Source: an uncultured Candidatus Melainabacteria bacterium (lineage in GTDB: Bacteria > Cyanobacteriota > Vampirovibrionia > Gastranaerophilales > Gastranaerophilaceae). Taken from it: DNA of 64,000 bases. The number at the start of each line of letters is the position of its first letter. Position 1 is the stretch's first letter. This document shows positions 42,476 through 51,315 of this stretch, piece by piece. The position numbers and the translations under genes are program-made. Where the stretch lies: positions 1 to 64,000 of the forward strand of contig CAKUXM010000002.1 of NCBI GenBank assembly GCA_934700335.1, given 5' to 3'. Below the pieces are notes generated by a model. It did not search any database, was not told the DNA's origin, and saw only the letters and a program-made list of their open reading frames with translations.

Positions 42476-42482
42476 ATATTAA

Positions 42483-42600
42483 ATTATCAAATATGAAATA
42501 TCCGAACCATTGGTTCTTTTATTCCAACCAATCCGCCCCTCTGGAACACTTGGTTTCGGCAAGGGGCTTGGACTCCTTTTGGGAGTAGCCTGACTTGCCT
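42483..42600 (-). other. Structured RNA-like segment upstream of the tRNA-Asp leader
   Basis: Several strong inverted repeats lie directly after a promoter: GGCAAG/CTTGCC (42558-42563 with 42594-42599) enclosing GGCT/AGCC and ACTCC/GGAGT, GCCCCT/AGGGGC (42535-42540 with 42562-42567), and ATTGGTT/AACCAAT (42509-42515 with 42526-42532). GC content is well above that of its surroundings. I could not match it to SRP RNA, 6S RNA, tmRNA, RNase P or a riboswitch. Confidence 0.45.
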
Positions 42601-42608
42601 ACAAACTT

Positions 42609-42637
42609 ATTATATAGGAATAATATTTTTTTTGCAA
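42609..42637 (-). promoter_or_regulatory. Promoter of the structured leader and tRNA-Asp
   Basis: Minus strand: TTGCAA (42632-42637), 17 bp, TATAAT (42609-42614). The expected start is near 42602, at the edge of the structured segment. Confidence 0.7.
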
Positions 42638-42690
42638 GTAGATAAATTAAATTGTATATATTTTTTAAAATAATTTTCTTTTTACATAAA

Positions 42691-42728
42691 AAAAATGGTT
42701 CTCATATCTTTTGAATATAAAAACCATT
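42691..42728 (-). terminator. Probable terminator of the radA-glyS series
   Basis: Minus strand: AATGGTT/AACCATT stem (42722-42728 with 42694-42700), with further ATAT/ATAT pairing in the loop, followed by a T run. It lies about 90 bp past the small 98-residue gene. Confidence 0.6.
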
Positions 42729-42815
42729 CTTCTTGATTTTATTAAGTCTTTGTTAAATTTAAAGACCCCCTACCAATCGCGGTTGACAGCTAATGCTACG
42801 TACCTTCCTTCAGTC

Positions 42816-43112
42816 TTAAGCGATTTCGCCGTCTGTGGCTTGAAGCTGTTTTTTCATATAATTTTGCATTACTGCATCAACTAGAAATTCATAAGATTGT
42901 GATTTTTCAACATTTGGAATTTCACGTTTTAATTGCGTTCTGACCATTGCTTCAAGTCTATTAATGCCAGAATCTTGTGTAAAACCTGCATCTGATGTAA
43001 TCATTCTGAAATAATTATCATCTGTTTTATCTTGACCTTGAACAAAATTTAAAAACTGTGATTTAATATTTTTTTGTTCTTGTTCTTGTATTTTAATCTG
43101 TTTCTTTGCCAT
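42816..43112 (-). CDS. Small hypothetical protein, Gln/Lys-rich
   Basis: A 98-residue soluble protein that I do not recognise. It is helical and charged, starting MAKKQIKIQEQEQKN and containing SGINRLEAMVRTQLKREIPNVEKSQSYEFLVDAVMQNYMKK. No signal peptide or membrane segment is seen. It lies 169 bp downstream of glyS on the same strand and just before a terminator, so it may be the last gene of that unit. A shift in base use is not apparent, and I regard it as a real gene of unknown function. Confidence 0.6.
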   Translation of the reverse strand: MAKKQIKIQEQEQKNIKSQFLNFVQGQDKTDDNYFRMITSDAGFTQDSGINRLEAMVRTQLKREIPNVEKSQSYEFLVDAVMQNYMKKQLQATDGEIA

Positions 43113-43281
43113 TGTTTCCTACCTTTATAAATTATTTGATTACTACACTTTTTAATTGTTTCTTATGTCATATTAAAGTGTGCTAAAAAAAATAATTTAC
43201 TCATTTTGAGCGTTTGTTTACAATTATTAACATTGCAACACCCAAATACAATTATAGCAACAAATTTAATTTTTTCAATCC

Positions 43282-45276
43282 CTATTGAAACTTACTAAAA
43301 TCTGCTACTTTTTCGTATTTTTCTTTCAATTCTGTAAGCATGGCTAAACGATTGTTTTTAACATTTTCATCATTATCCATTACTAACACATTGTCAAAAA
43401 ACTTCTCTACATAAGGAGTTAAGGCTATGACTTCTTGTAGATATTTATTATAATCTTCTGTATCAGAAACACTGTTAATTTTTTCATAAAGCATGCTCTC
43501 AGATTCGTCTTTGAACAAATCTGATTTAACTTCGGCATACACAGGAGTTTTCAAAATTCTAATAACTCTATTTGCACTTTCTAATACAGGTTTTAAATCA
43601 GTATTTGTAACCGCATTCAATCTATGCATAAAGTCTGTCAAATCAGACAATGGATTTTTTACAGAAAGACATGCTTCTATAGCATCTTTCTTATAAGTAT
43701 CTGCTAGATAGATTGATAATCTTTGTTTAAAAAACTCATTTACTTCATCAGCACAATCTTTTTGAATTGGTAGAAGTTTTAAAGTTTCAGCAATCAAGTT
43801 TTCAATATTTAATTTCAAATCTTTATTGATAACAGTTTTAATAATACCTAAAGCAGCACGTCTAACACCAAGAGGGTCAGAAGAACCTGTAGGTTTTTTA
43901 CCGTCAACAAATACTGCACAAATTGTATCAATTTTATCAGCAATACCAACAACTTGACCAACAGTAGATGTTGCTAATTCACTATCGGCATTAATTGGGA
44001 AATAGTGTTCTTTGATACCTAAACAAACTTCTGGTGCTTCATTAGCATGTTTTGCATAATCCGCACCGATAAAGCCTTGAAGTTCAGTAAATTCGTAAAC
44101 CAAACTTGTAACTAGGTCAGCTTTACATAACAGAGCACATCTCTTTGATTTTTCAACATCAGCGCCAAGTTCTTTTGCGATGTTTTCTGATAACTTAACC
44201 AAACGTTGAGTCTTGTCATAAACAGAACCCAAACCTTTTTGGAAAGTCATACCTTTTAAGCCTTCAACGTATGCTTCAAGTGGTTTTTTCAAATCTTCTT
44301 TAAAGAAGAATACACCGTCATCAAGTCTTGCTCTAACAACTCTCAAGTTGCCGGCTTTAATATTTTCAAAATCATCACCGATAAAGTTTGTGATTGTGAT
44401 AAATTGATTTGTCAATTTACCATTTTTTTTAAGAGCAAAATATCTTTGGTGGTGCGCCATAACTGTAATTGGCACTTCTTCTGGTAATTCTAAATATTTT
44501 TCATCAAAATAACATACAACTGCCTTTGGATATTCGCAAAGATATGTTACTTCTTCTAGTAAATCATCATTGTAATAAGGCTCTACACCTAGTTTTGAAG
44601 CTTCTTCATGTGCCATTTTAACAATTAAATCTTTTCTTTCATTTTGATTAACATATACATATGCTTCTTTTAGTTTTTGAATATATTCATCAGGGTGATT
44701 AATTACAACGTGTTGATTTGAAAATCTATGACCACGAGTTATGTTTGAAGATTTAACATCAATAATTTGAATTTCAATAGGTTTTTCGTCCAATATTGAA
44801 ACAATCCATCTGATTGGTCTTGAGAATTTTTCACTATGATTTGCCCAACGCATAAAATGAGAACCTTGAAGTTTTAAAATTAAATTAGGAACATTTTCTT
44901 TTAAAACATCTTCTGTCATTTTACCCTTTAAAAGAACTTTTGCATGCAAATAATTATCCTGCAAATAAGCATCTTTAGGATCAACACCGTTTTTCTTTAA
45001 GAAACCTTCACCGGCTTTTGTAAGATTGCCAGCTTCGTCATAAGCAACATTTTTGATAGGTCCACGAAGAACTTTTTCAACATCTTCTTGTTTTTCTGAT
45101 AAACCATCTATTATAACCGCCAATCGTCTTGGAGTTGCCAATACATTTACGTCTTTGTATTCAATATTTAATTCTGAAAATAGTTTTTCAAAATTTGTTT
45201 TTAATTGACTTATAAATGTTGGAATTATAACATATGGTAATTCTTCTACACCGATTTCTAATAAATATTTACTCAT
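43282..45276 (-). CDS. glyS: Glycyl-tRNA synthetase beta subunit
   Basis: The ATG at 45276 is preferred because it gives the classic MSKYLLEIGVEELP start and has an AGAAGG ribosome site; an ATG at 45294 would add six residues. The 664-residue beta subunit of the bacterial alpha2-beta2 enzyme shows LATPRRLAV, KVLRGPIKN, SEKFSRPIRWI and the HD-like central part AHHQRYFAL...FFKEDL. It carries the tRNA-binding functions while catalysis is in GlyQ, which is not in this window. It follows the msbA-like gene with almost no gap. Confidence 0.96.
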   Translation of the reverse strand: MSKYLLEIGVEELPYVIIPTFISQLKTNFEKLFSELNIEYKDVNVLATPRRLAVIIDGLSEKQEDVEKVLRGPIKNVAYDEAGNLTKAGEGFLKKNGVDPKDAYLQDNYLHAKVLLKGKMTEDVLKENVPNLILKLQGSHFMRWANHSEKFSRPIRWIVSILDEKPIEIQIIDVKSSNITRGHRFSNQHVVINHPDEYIQKLKEAYVYVNQNERKDLIVKMAHEEASKLGVEPYYNDDLLEEVTYLCEYPKAVVCYFDEKYLELPEEVPITVMAHHQRYFALKKNGKLTNQFITITNFIGDDFENIKAGNLRVVRARLDDGVFFFKEDLKKPLEAYVEGLKGMTFQKGLGSVYDKTQRLVKLSENIAKELGADVEKSKRCALLCKADLVTSLVYEFTELQGFIGADYAKHANEAPEVCLGIKEHYFPINADSELATSTVGQVVGIADKIDTICAVFVDGKKPTGSSDPLGVRRAALGIIKTVINKDLKLNIENLIAETLKLLPIQKDCADEVNEFFKQRLSIYLADTYKKDAIEACLSVKNPLSDLTDFMHRLNAVTNTDLKPVLESANRVIRILKTPVYAEVKSDLFKDESESMLYEKINSVSDTEDYNKYLQEVIALTPYVEKFFDNVLVMDNDENVKNNRLAMLTELKEKYEKVADFSKFQ

Positions 45277-45297
45277 TTTATTAACCTTCTTCATTCT

Positions 45298-47127
45298 TTA
45301 TTGTGCGTTTGTTTTATCTTGATTTCTGAATTGCATTTCGTAAAGATGCTTGTATTGACCACCTTCGATTTGCATTAATTCATCGTGCGTGCCTTGTTCA
45401 ACAAGTTCTCCTTCATTTATAACTAGTATTCTATTCGCATTTTTAATTGTTGTGAATCTATGTGCGATTAAAAATACTGTTTTATCTTTAATCAAATTAT
45501 CTAAAGCTTTTTGAACGATTGCTTCTGACTCATTATCCAAAGCTGAAGTTGCTTCATCAAGAATAACAATAGGAGAATGTTTAATCATAGCTCTAGCGAT
45601 AGCAACACGTTGTCTTTGACCGCCAGAAAGAGTTACACCACGTTCACTCAATTCTGTATCAAGTCCGTTTGGCATTTCTTTAAGCATTTCTTCTAAGTGT
45701 GCGGATTTAATAGCCTCTTGAAGTTCTTCTTCTGTAGCGTTTGGATTACCGAGCATAATATTTTCTCTAATTGTTGCAGAGAATAAAAAATTGTCTTGGA
45801 AAACCATTGCTATATTTTGTCTTAAAGACTCTAAAGTGAAGTTTTTGATATCAACATCATCGATTTTGATAGAACCAGAAGTTACATCATAAAATCTTGG
45901 TATCAAATTGGCGATAGTTGATTTACCACCACCAGAATTACCAACTATAGCAACTGTTTCGCCCTTTAAAACTTCAAAATTGATATTTTTCAATACAGAA
46001 ACGTCTTTTACATATTCAAAATTGACATTTTCAAATTTCACACCTTTTTGAACCCCTTGCATATCAACAGCATTCGGTAAATTTTGAACATCAGGTTGAA
46101 GATCAAATAATTCAAACACACGACACAATGCAACAAATACAGTTTGCAAATTTTGTAAGTTTCTACCTAATGTTTTAACAGGTTTGTAAAGTAGTAACAA
46201 TGAAGTTACGAATGATGCAAAACCACCAGCTGTCATAACACCTGTTAAGATTAAGTTTGTACCATACCATAGAACAATTGCAATACCTACAGATGCAATC
46301 AAGTACATCATTGGAGACATCCATGCCGCACGTTTTAATAAACTCATTGCAACATCAAAAGATTCTCTTAATTGTTCTCTGAACATTCTGTCTTGACGAT
46401 TTTGTAAACCGTAAGAACAAATCGTTTTGTTACCAATGTATGTTTCATTAATATTTGTCGTAATATTACCACCAATAACAAGAGATTGATTAGATGCTTT
46501 TTTAATAATATTTCTAATTAATGCAACAGGCAAAAATGCAACACCCAAAACTAAAACACCAACTACAGCCAATCTCCAAGAACTATAAAGCATAACGACA
46601 ATTAAACCTAAAGCTCCAAACAAACTTGTAATGATTGTTGTTAATTGGTCAACTAAAGATGCTGAAGCATTTTGAGGGTCATTCATGTAACGAGAAATTA
46701 CAATACCTGATGAATTTTCATCATAAAATTTTGTATCCATGTTTACGAGCCTTGAAAACAAATCTTCCTTAACATGGATAGTAATTTTTTGACTCACCCA
46801 CTGCGTCAAGTATTCATTTAAATATCTTAACAAGCCTTGAATACCTGCAAAAATAACTACTGCAAAAGGTAAAGCAAAGGCTAAAACTGTGTATTTTAAA
46901 TTAATATGGATAAAATGCCAATTAAAAATCAAATCTTGTTGACCTACAACATAATCCATATAAGGTTTTAGAGCAAAAGCTGTAACCCCATCAAGCAAAC
47001 CCAATGGAATAGCAACTGCCAAACCTAAAAATATGCGACCTAGTAGTGGTTTAATATACGGAAAAATTCTTTTTAATAACCACCCGTACTTATAAGAATT
47101 TTGTGCTGTTGTTTGTTCTAGTTTCAT
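45298..47127 (-). CDS. MsbA-like ABC exporter (fused TMD-NBD)
   Basis: A 609-residue half-transporter: six transmembrane helices (about 20-330) followed by a nucleotide-binding domain. Walker A is GNSGGGKST (about 394-402), the signature LSGGQRQRVAIARAMI, Walker B IVILDEATSALD and the switch His in LIAHRFTT. Length and layout match MsbA-type lipid flippases of Gram-negative bacteria, but such half-transporters also export drugs or peptides. It lies between radA and glyS in a same-strand run with 26-bp and about 20-bp gaps. Confidence 0.88.
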   Translation of the reverse strand: MKLEQTTAQNSYKYGWLLKRIFPYIKPLLGRIFLGLAVAIPLGLLDGVTAFALKPYMDYVVGQQDLIFNWHFIHINLKYTVLAFALPFAVVIFAGIQGLLRYLNEYLTQWVSQKITIHVKEDLFSRLVNMDTKFYDENSSGIVISRYMNDPQNASASLVDQLTTIITSLFGALGLIVVMLYSSWRLAVVGVLVLGVAFLPVALIRNIIKKASNQSLVIGGNITTNINETYIGNKTICSYGLQNRQDRMFREQLRESFDVAMSLLKRAAWMSPMMYLIASVGIAIVLWYGTNLILTGVMTAGGFASFVTSLLLLYKPVKTLGRNLQNLQTVFVALCRVFELFDLQPDVQNLPNAVDMQGVQKGVKFENVNFEYVKDVSVLKNINFEVLKGETVAIVGNSGGGKSTIANLIPRFYDVTSGSIKIDDVDIKNFTLESLRQNIAMVFQDNFLFSATIRENIMLGNPNATEEELQEAIKSAHLEEMLKEMPNGLDTELSERGVTLSGGQRQRVAIARAMIKHSPIVILDEATSALDNESEAIVQKALDNLIKDKTVFLIAHRFTTIKNANRILVINEGELVEQGTHDELMQIEGGQYKHLYEMQFRNQDKTNAQ

Positions 47128-47153
47128 AATACTTAAATTATATTATAAAAAAA

Positions 47154-48521
47154 CTAAAAACAACATTCTTTTAACGCATCTGTAATTTTATTAACTCCAA
47201 CAAGCTTTATTTTCAAATCTTTTGATAGAGATTTTTCATTTGATTTAGGAACTACTGCTGTTTTAAATCCTAATTTTTCAGCCTCAATAAGTCTTTTTTC
47301 AAGATTTGTGATTGAACGAACTTCTCCAGAAAGTCCAATTTCACCGATAATTACAGTTTTGTTATCAACCAATTTATCCTTAAAGCAAGAAACAATTGCA
47401 ACAGCAATGCCCAAATCAGCTGCTGGTTCTTTAATATCAATACCACCGATTACATTTACATACACATCTTGTTTAGAAAAATTTAAACCAACTCTTTTTT
47501 CCAAAACAGCTAAAATTTGTAAAACACGACTTGTATCAACACCATTTGTAACCCTTCTTGGCGCAGGATAAGAAGTTGAACCTACAAGAGCTTGGATTTC
47601 AACCAAAATTGGTCTTGTACCTTCATTTGTTACAATAACAACACTTCCTGTTGCATTTTCGTGATTTATATCTAAAAAAATGTCGCCAGAATTTGTTATT
47701 TCAACAAGACCTGTATCTTTCATATCAAAAAGCCCTACTTCCGAAGTCGTACCAAATCTGTTTTTTATAGAGCGAAGCATTCTATAAGATTTATATTTGT
47801 CTCCCTCAAATTGAAGAACAACGTCAACCATGTGCTCTAACATCTTTGGACCGGCAATATTGCCCTCTTTTGTAACATGCCCGATAACTACAACGGTCAA
47901 ATTTTCACATTTTGCAAGGTGCATCAAGATATTACAACATTCTCTAATTTGAGAAAGACTACCTGCTGAACTTGTAATTGTGTTTGTAAATACGGCTTGA
48001 ACACTATCAATAATCAAAAAATCAGGTTTTAATTCTGAAATCTGAGATTTGATACATTCAAGATTTGTTTGTGAATAAACATACAAACTTTCGCTGTTAA
48101 TATTTAATCTTTCTGCTCTTGATTTAATTTGAGTAGCACTTTCTTCGGCTGAAGCGTATAGAACTTTTTTACCTTGTTTACAAAGTTCACCACTTGTTTG
48201 AAGAACGAGAGTTGATTTACCAATACCAGGGTCTCCGGCAAGCAAGACAAGAGAACCTTGTACAAACCCTCCTCCTAAAACTCTATCAAATTCAGAAATA
48301 TTTGTACTCGTTCTAAATTCATCATTAACTTCTATATCTTTTATCAAAGTAGGTTTTGTATCATTTTGAAAAATTTCAGCGTGTTCAGGTTTTGGAGTCA
48401 AATCTTCATCAACTTCTTCAACAAAAGAACCCCACGCAGAACAGTTAGGGCATTTGCCCATATATCGAACGCTTTCATATCCACATTGTTGACATGTAAA
48501 TTTTGTCTTAACCTTAGCCAT
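47154..48521 (-). CDS. radA: DNA repair protein RadA
   Basis: A 455-residue RecA-related ATPase that promotes branch migration in recombination. The N-terminal zinc finger (CQQC...CPNC, 10-27), Walker A GDPGIGKST (96-104), the RadA-specific KNRFG motif and a C-terminal Lon-protease-like domain (IGGIDIKEPAADLGIAVAI, GEIGLSGEVRSI) are all in order. It is the first gene of the radA-msbA-like-glyS series. Its start faces the structured small-ORF locus. Confidence 0.97.
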   Translation of the reverse strand: MAKVKTKFTCQQCGYESVRYMGKCPNCSAWGSFVEEVDEDLTPKPEHAEIFQNDTKPTLIKDIEVNDEFRTSTNISEFDRVLGGGFVQGSLVLLAGDPGIGKSTLVLQTSGELCKQGKKVLYASAEESATQIKSRAERLNINSESLYVYSQTNLECIKSQISELKPDFLIIDSVQAVFTNTITSSAGSLSQIRECCNILMHLAKCENLTVVVIGHVTKEGNIAGPKMLEHMVDVVLQFEGDKYKSYRMLRSIKNRFGTTSEVGLFDMKDTGLVEITNSGDIFLDINHENATGSVVIVTNEGTRPILVEIQALVGSTSYPAPRRVTNGVDTSRVLQILAVLEKRVGLNFSKQDVYVNVIGGIDIKEPAADLGIAVAIVSCFKDKLVDNKTVIIGEIGLSGEVRSITNLEKRLIEAEKLGFKTAVVPKSNEKSLSKDLKIKLVGVNKITDALKECCF

Positions 48522-48555
48522 AAAATTATATTAGCATAAAGAAAATTTTAATGAT

Positions 48556-48584
48556 TTGCACACTACAGAAAAATAAGTTATAAT
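48556..48584 (+). promoter_or_regulatory. Promoter reading into the structured small-ORF locus
   Basis: TTGCAC (48556-48561), 17 bp, TATAAT (48579-48584). No ORF starts within 300 bp on this strand except the TIM-barrel gene at 48911, so it probably makes a non-coding RNA antisense to the 34-codon ORF. Confidence 0.7.
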
Positions 48585-48590
48585 AAAGGT

Positions 48591-48812
48591 ACAACAAGTG
48601 GCAATTAGCGAAAGCTAATATTTTACACCACCAGTTTTATTGAATTATGAAGCTAGCGCAACGACTGCAATCATATACGCTAGCTTCTCTTTATTGAAGA
48701 AAAGCGCTATAATATAAAATATTACGGCTAGCGCTTTGATATTTGTCATAGGCATCACCTCCAATCACTACGCTAGTTGCGCAGGTAAAAGCGTGGTGTC
48801 TACTTGTTATCC
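48591..48812 (+). ncRNA. Candidate structured antisense RNA
   Basis: The stretch after the promoter has nested inverted repeats: AACAAGT/ACTTGTT (48593-48599 with 48802-48808), ACACCAC/GTGGTGT (48625-48631 with 48793-48799), hairpins at 48604-48619 (GAAA tetraloop), 48649-48687 (10-bp arms) and 48701-48737 (9-bp arms). It covers the small minus-strand ORF completely. The 3' end is unknown. It could also be the leader of the 48911 gene. Confidence 0.5.
48645..48749 (-). CDS. Small hydrophobic peptide with perfect Shine-Dalgarno, toxin-like
   Basis: A 34-residue ORF too short for usual gene calling. On the minus strand GGAGGTGAT (48754-48762), a perfect match to the 16S anti-SD, stands at ideal distance before the ATG at 48749. 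The peptide starts MTNIKALAVIFYIIALFF, has a polar NKEK turn, then a second hydrophobic stretch (AYMIAVVALAS). This suits a small membrane peptide such as those of type I toxin-antitoxin pairs. The coding region is built of GCTAGCG-containing hairpins, and the 5' leader can pair with the 3' untranslated part. No similarity to Fst, Hok, TxpA, TisB or Ldr sequences is evident. Confidence 0.55.
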   Translation of the reverse strand: MTNIKALAVIFYIIALFFNKEKLAYMIAVVALAS

Positions 48813-48910
48813 TTATTTAATTTTTAATATATTCATTATATATATTTTTGTATTATTATCCATACAACATACATATTATTTTTATATTAAAATAGAGGTA
48901 AGAGGTATTT

Positions 48911-49690
48911 ATGCAAGATTTAAAACTGGGTTTCAAAATGTATTCTGACGAAATTGGAAAATACGATACTGAAGTATTTGACTTTTTCAATCACAACTTG
49001 TTTTCATATATTGAATTATTTATGAATCCAAACACAATGGAAAACCTTGAAGCGTGGAAAAAATTTAAGGCAAAAATCAACGTGCCTTTCACTTTACACG
49101 CACCTCATTCAGTTTTCAATGTAAACCTTGCAGACAAAAACCAATTTGAATTTAATAAAGAAATTTTTAATACACAAGTTGATAAATATGCAGAGGAACT
49201 TGACGTTCAATATGTTGTAGTTCATCCAGGAAAATTGGGAAATATTGAAGAAACAGTTAGACAGTTAAATATTATTAATCCAAAAAGAATGGCTATTGAA
49301 AACAAACCAATAATTTCACGTAAAACTATGGAAAGAACTTATAGGGGTGCTGTTCCAGAAGAAATAAAATATGTAAGAGAAAATCACCCTTGCGGTTTTT
49401 GCTTGGACATTTCACATTGCATGAGCACTGCAAACGAACTTGGTAAAGACCCTTACGAACTTTTGAAAGAATTTCAAGAATTAAAACCTACAAGTTATCA
49501 TATTAGTGGAAATAAACTTGATAGCTTGATTGATTTGCATATACATTTTAGTAAATGCGACTGGGACTTGCATAAAGTGTTTGAGATTATTGATACAAGT
49601 AAAAATATCACTGTTGAAACACGAAAAGACAAAGAAGCGTGCTTTAAAGAATACGAAGAAGATTTAAAAACCTTAAAAGAGGTATCTTAA
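48911..49690 (+). CDS. TIM-barrel protein, sugar phosphate isomerase/AP endonuclease family 2-like
   Basis: A 259-residue protein with the xylose-isomerase-like barrel pattern: FTLHAPHSVFNVN, YVVVHPGKLG, MAIENKPIIS and FCLDISHC supply metal-binding His, Glu and Asp residues at strand ends. Members include sugar epimerases, isomerases and endonuclease IV; the substrate cannot be told. Its stop overlaps the start of the GT9 gene, and it is the first gene of the polysaccharide cluster, which favours a role in sugar metabolism. An AGAGGT ribosome site lies upstream. Confidence 0.75.
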   Translation: MQDLKLGFKMYSDEIGKYDTEVFDFFNHNLFSYIELFMNPNTMENLEAWKKFKAKINVPFTLHAPHSVFNVNLADKNQFEFNKEIFNTQVDKYAEELDVQYVVVHPGKLGNIEETVRQLNIINPKRMAIENKPIISRKTMERTYRGAVPEEIKYVRENHPCGFCLDISHCMSTANELGKDPYELLKEFQELKPTSYHISGNKLDSLIDLHIHFSKCDWDLHKVFEIIDTSKNITVETRKDKEACFKEYEEDLKTLKEVS

Positions 49691-50619
49691 TGAAGAAAAT
49701 TCTAGTAGTTGCACCACAATACGTGGGAGATACGATTTTAGTAATACCATTTTTAAGAGAATTGAGAAAAAACTTCTCTGAGTCAACTATTGATGTCGTA
49801 ACAAAAAATGCAGGTAAATTGGTTCTGTCAGAGTGTCCTTTTATTGATAATATTTATTCTAAAGAAGATTTACAACCAAATTTCTACGATAAAGCTTATG
49901 TTCTAAAACGTTCTTTATCAGCAGGTTTACTTGTAAAAAAACTGAAAATTAAAGATACAATTGGTTTTGGAGGACAGTTTAGAGAATTCATTTTAAAAAA
50001 ATGTATAAAATACAAACCTCACGAAAAACACGAGCTTGAACATTTTTCAGATGTTCTAATCGCAGACGGAATAGAAGTTACAGACGAAACTCTTGAATAT
50101 TGGACAAAAGACGAAGATGTCCAAAATGTTCAGAAATATTTTGAAGAAGGTAAAAAGAAAGCTTTAATTGTTACTCAGTCTTCAACTTATGTCAAAAACT
50201 GGACAGTAGAAGGTTTTCAAGATGTAATAAATTTCTTGAACGATAATAATTTTGAATGTTTTATCGTTGGAACAGAAAAAGAAAAAAGTTACAATGAGCA
50301 ATTTAAAAATGTTAAAAACCTATGCGGAGAATTAAACTTCAATGAGATTTCTGCACTTATAAACCAAATGGATTTAATTTTTGGAATAGATAGTGGTTTT
50401 TGTCATATGGGAACAGCTTTTAACAAAAAAGTCGTTGCTTTATTTGGCTCAACTTCACTTACTCAATGGGGTTTAAGAGGTGAAAATTCTCACACATTAT
50501 CTTTAAATTTAAAATGTTCACCTTGCAGAAAAGCTAAAAAATGCAAAAACCATTTTAAATGTATGAAAGATTTTTCGAGCGAATTTGTGATAAACTATTT
50601 GAAAAACGAGGTTATTTAG
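49690..50619 (+). CDS. GT9 heptosyltransferase-family glycosyltransferase
   Basis: A 309-residue GT-B enzyme. The N-terminal start ILVVAPQYVGDTILVIPFLREL is typical of ADP-heptose:LPS heptosyltransferases, as is the donor-site segment FGIDSGFCHMGTAFNKKVVALFGSTSLTQWG. Cysteines near the end (CSPCRKAKKC) are common in this family. It probably adds a sugar to the lipopolysaccharide core or a related glycolipid on the cytoplasmic face. The following PIG-L gene starts directly after its stop. Confidence 0.88.
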   Translation: MKKILVVAPQYVGDTILVIPFLRELRKNFSESTIDVVTKNAGKLVLSECPFIDNIYSKEDLQPNFYDKAYVLKRSLSAGLLVKKLKIKDTIGFGGQFREFILKKCIKYKPHEKHELEHFSDVLIADGIEVTDETLEYWTKDEDVQNVQKYFEEGKKKALIVTQSSTYVKNWTVEGFQDVINFLNDNNFECFIVGTEKEKSYNEQFKNVKNLCGELNFNEISALINQMDLIFGIDSGFCHMGTAFNKKVVALFGSTSLTQWGLRGENSHTLSLNLKCSPCRKAKKCKNHFKCMKDFSSEFVINYLKNEVI

Positions 50620-51315
50620 ATGAAAAAGAGCTTTCTAAAAATTTTATACAAAAGATTGTTAAATATAGTTTTTCACCCATTTTTTAGCATGAATGTAAAA
50701 CCTCACCCTCTTGTTTTAAAAGAAAATGACAAATGTCTAATTCTTGCCCCACACCCAGACGATGAAAGTATCGGTTGCGCTGGAATAATGGCAATGCAAC
50801 CAGACAAATTCAAAGTTGTTTGCTTAACTCATGGAAATGACGAGAGAAGAAATGAATTTGAAAACGCAATGAAGGTTTTAGGCGTTGAAAATGAAATTCT
50901 TGATATTAAAGATAAACATATTATTGATGATTATGAGGCGTTTAAAAAGATTGATTTTAGTGGTTTTAATTATATTTTTATTCCGTATATTTATGACCAA
51001 CACAGCGACCACAAAGCAATTAGCGCACATTTAAACAAATATCTAAAAACTCATAAAACAGGTGATTTAAAAATTGTTTTCTACGAAGTTTGGTCAACAA
51101 TGAATATGCCAAATACTTTTGTTGATATAACTGGTGTCGTTGATAAAAAAAGAGAAGCAATTAATTGTCATCAATCGCAAGTTAATGAAAAAGATTACAC
51201 GACAAAAATCTTAGGACTAAATGAATATCGAGGAATGCTTAACAATATCGGATTTGCAGAAGCTTTTACGATTTTAGATAAAAAAGATTTTCAAAAAATT
51301 ATGAAGGAGTATTAA
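50620..51315 (+). CDS. PIG-L/LmbE family deacetylase
   Basis: A 231-residue zinc-dependent deacetylase of the kind acting on N-acetylated sugars. The APHPDDE metal motif is at 43-49, and the second metal His region is HSDHKAISAH. The N-terminal 30 residues are basic and hydrophobic (KILYKRLLNIVFHPF), possibly a membrane-associating helix. Located directly between GT9 and GT2 genes, it probably deacetylates a sugar residue of the surface glycan. Confidence 0.88.
   Translation: MKKSFLKILYKRLLNIVFHPFFSMNVKPHPLVLKENDKCLILAPHPDDESIGCAGIMAMQPDKFKVVCLTHGNDERRNEFENAMKVLGVENEILDIKDKHIIDDYEAFKKIDFSGFNYIFIPYIYDQHSDHKAISAHLNKYLKTHKTGDLKIVFYEVWSTMNMPNTFVDITGVVDKKREAINCHQSQVNEKDYTTKILGLNEYRGMLNNIGFAEAFTILDKKDFQKIMKEY

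Noticed and set aside
42483..42600. SRP RNA, 6S RNA or tmRNA
   Set aside because: A GTCAGG string resembles SRP helix 8, but the GGAA tetraloop and the AGCAGCC partner are absent; no tmRNA 3' tRNA-like end or resume ORF is seen.
48736..48948. 70-residue plus-strand ORF
   Set aside because: It runs through the palindromic locus and into the TIM-barrel gene in another frame, with no ribosome site; it looks like chance.
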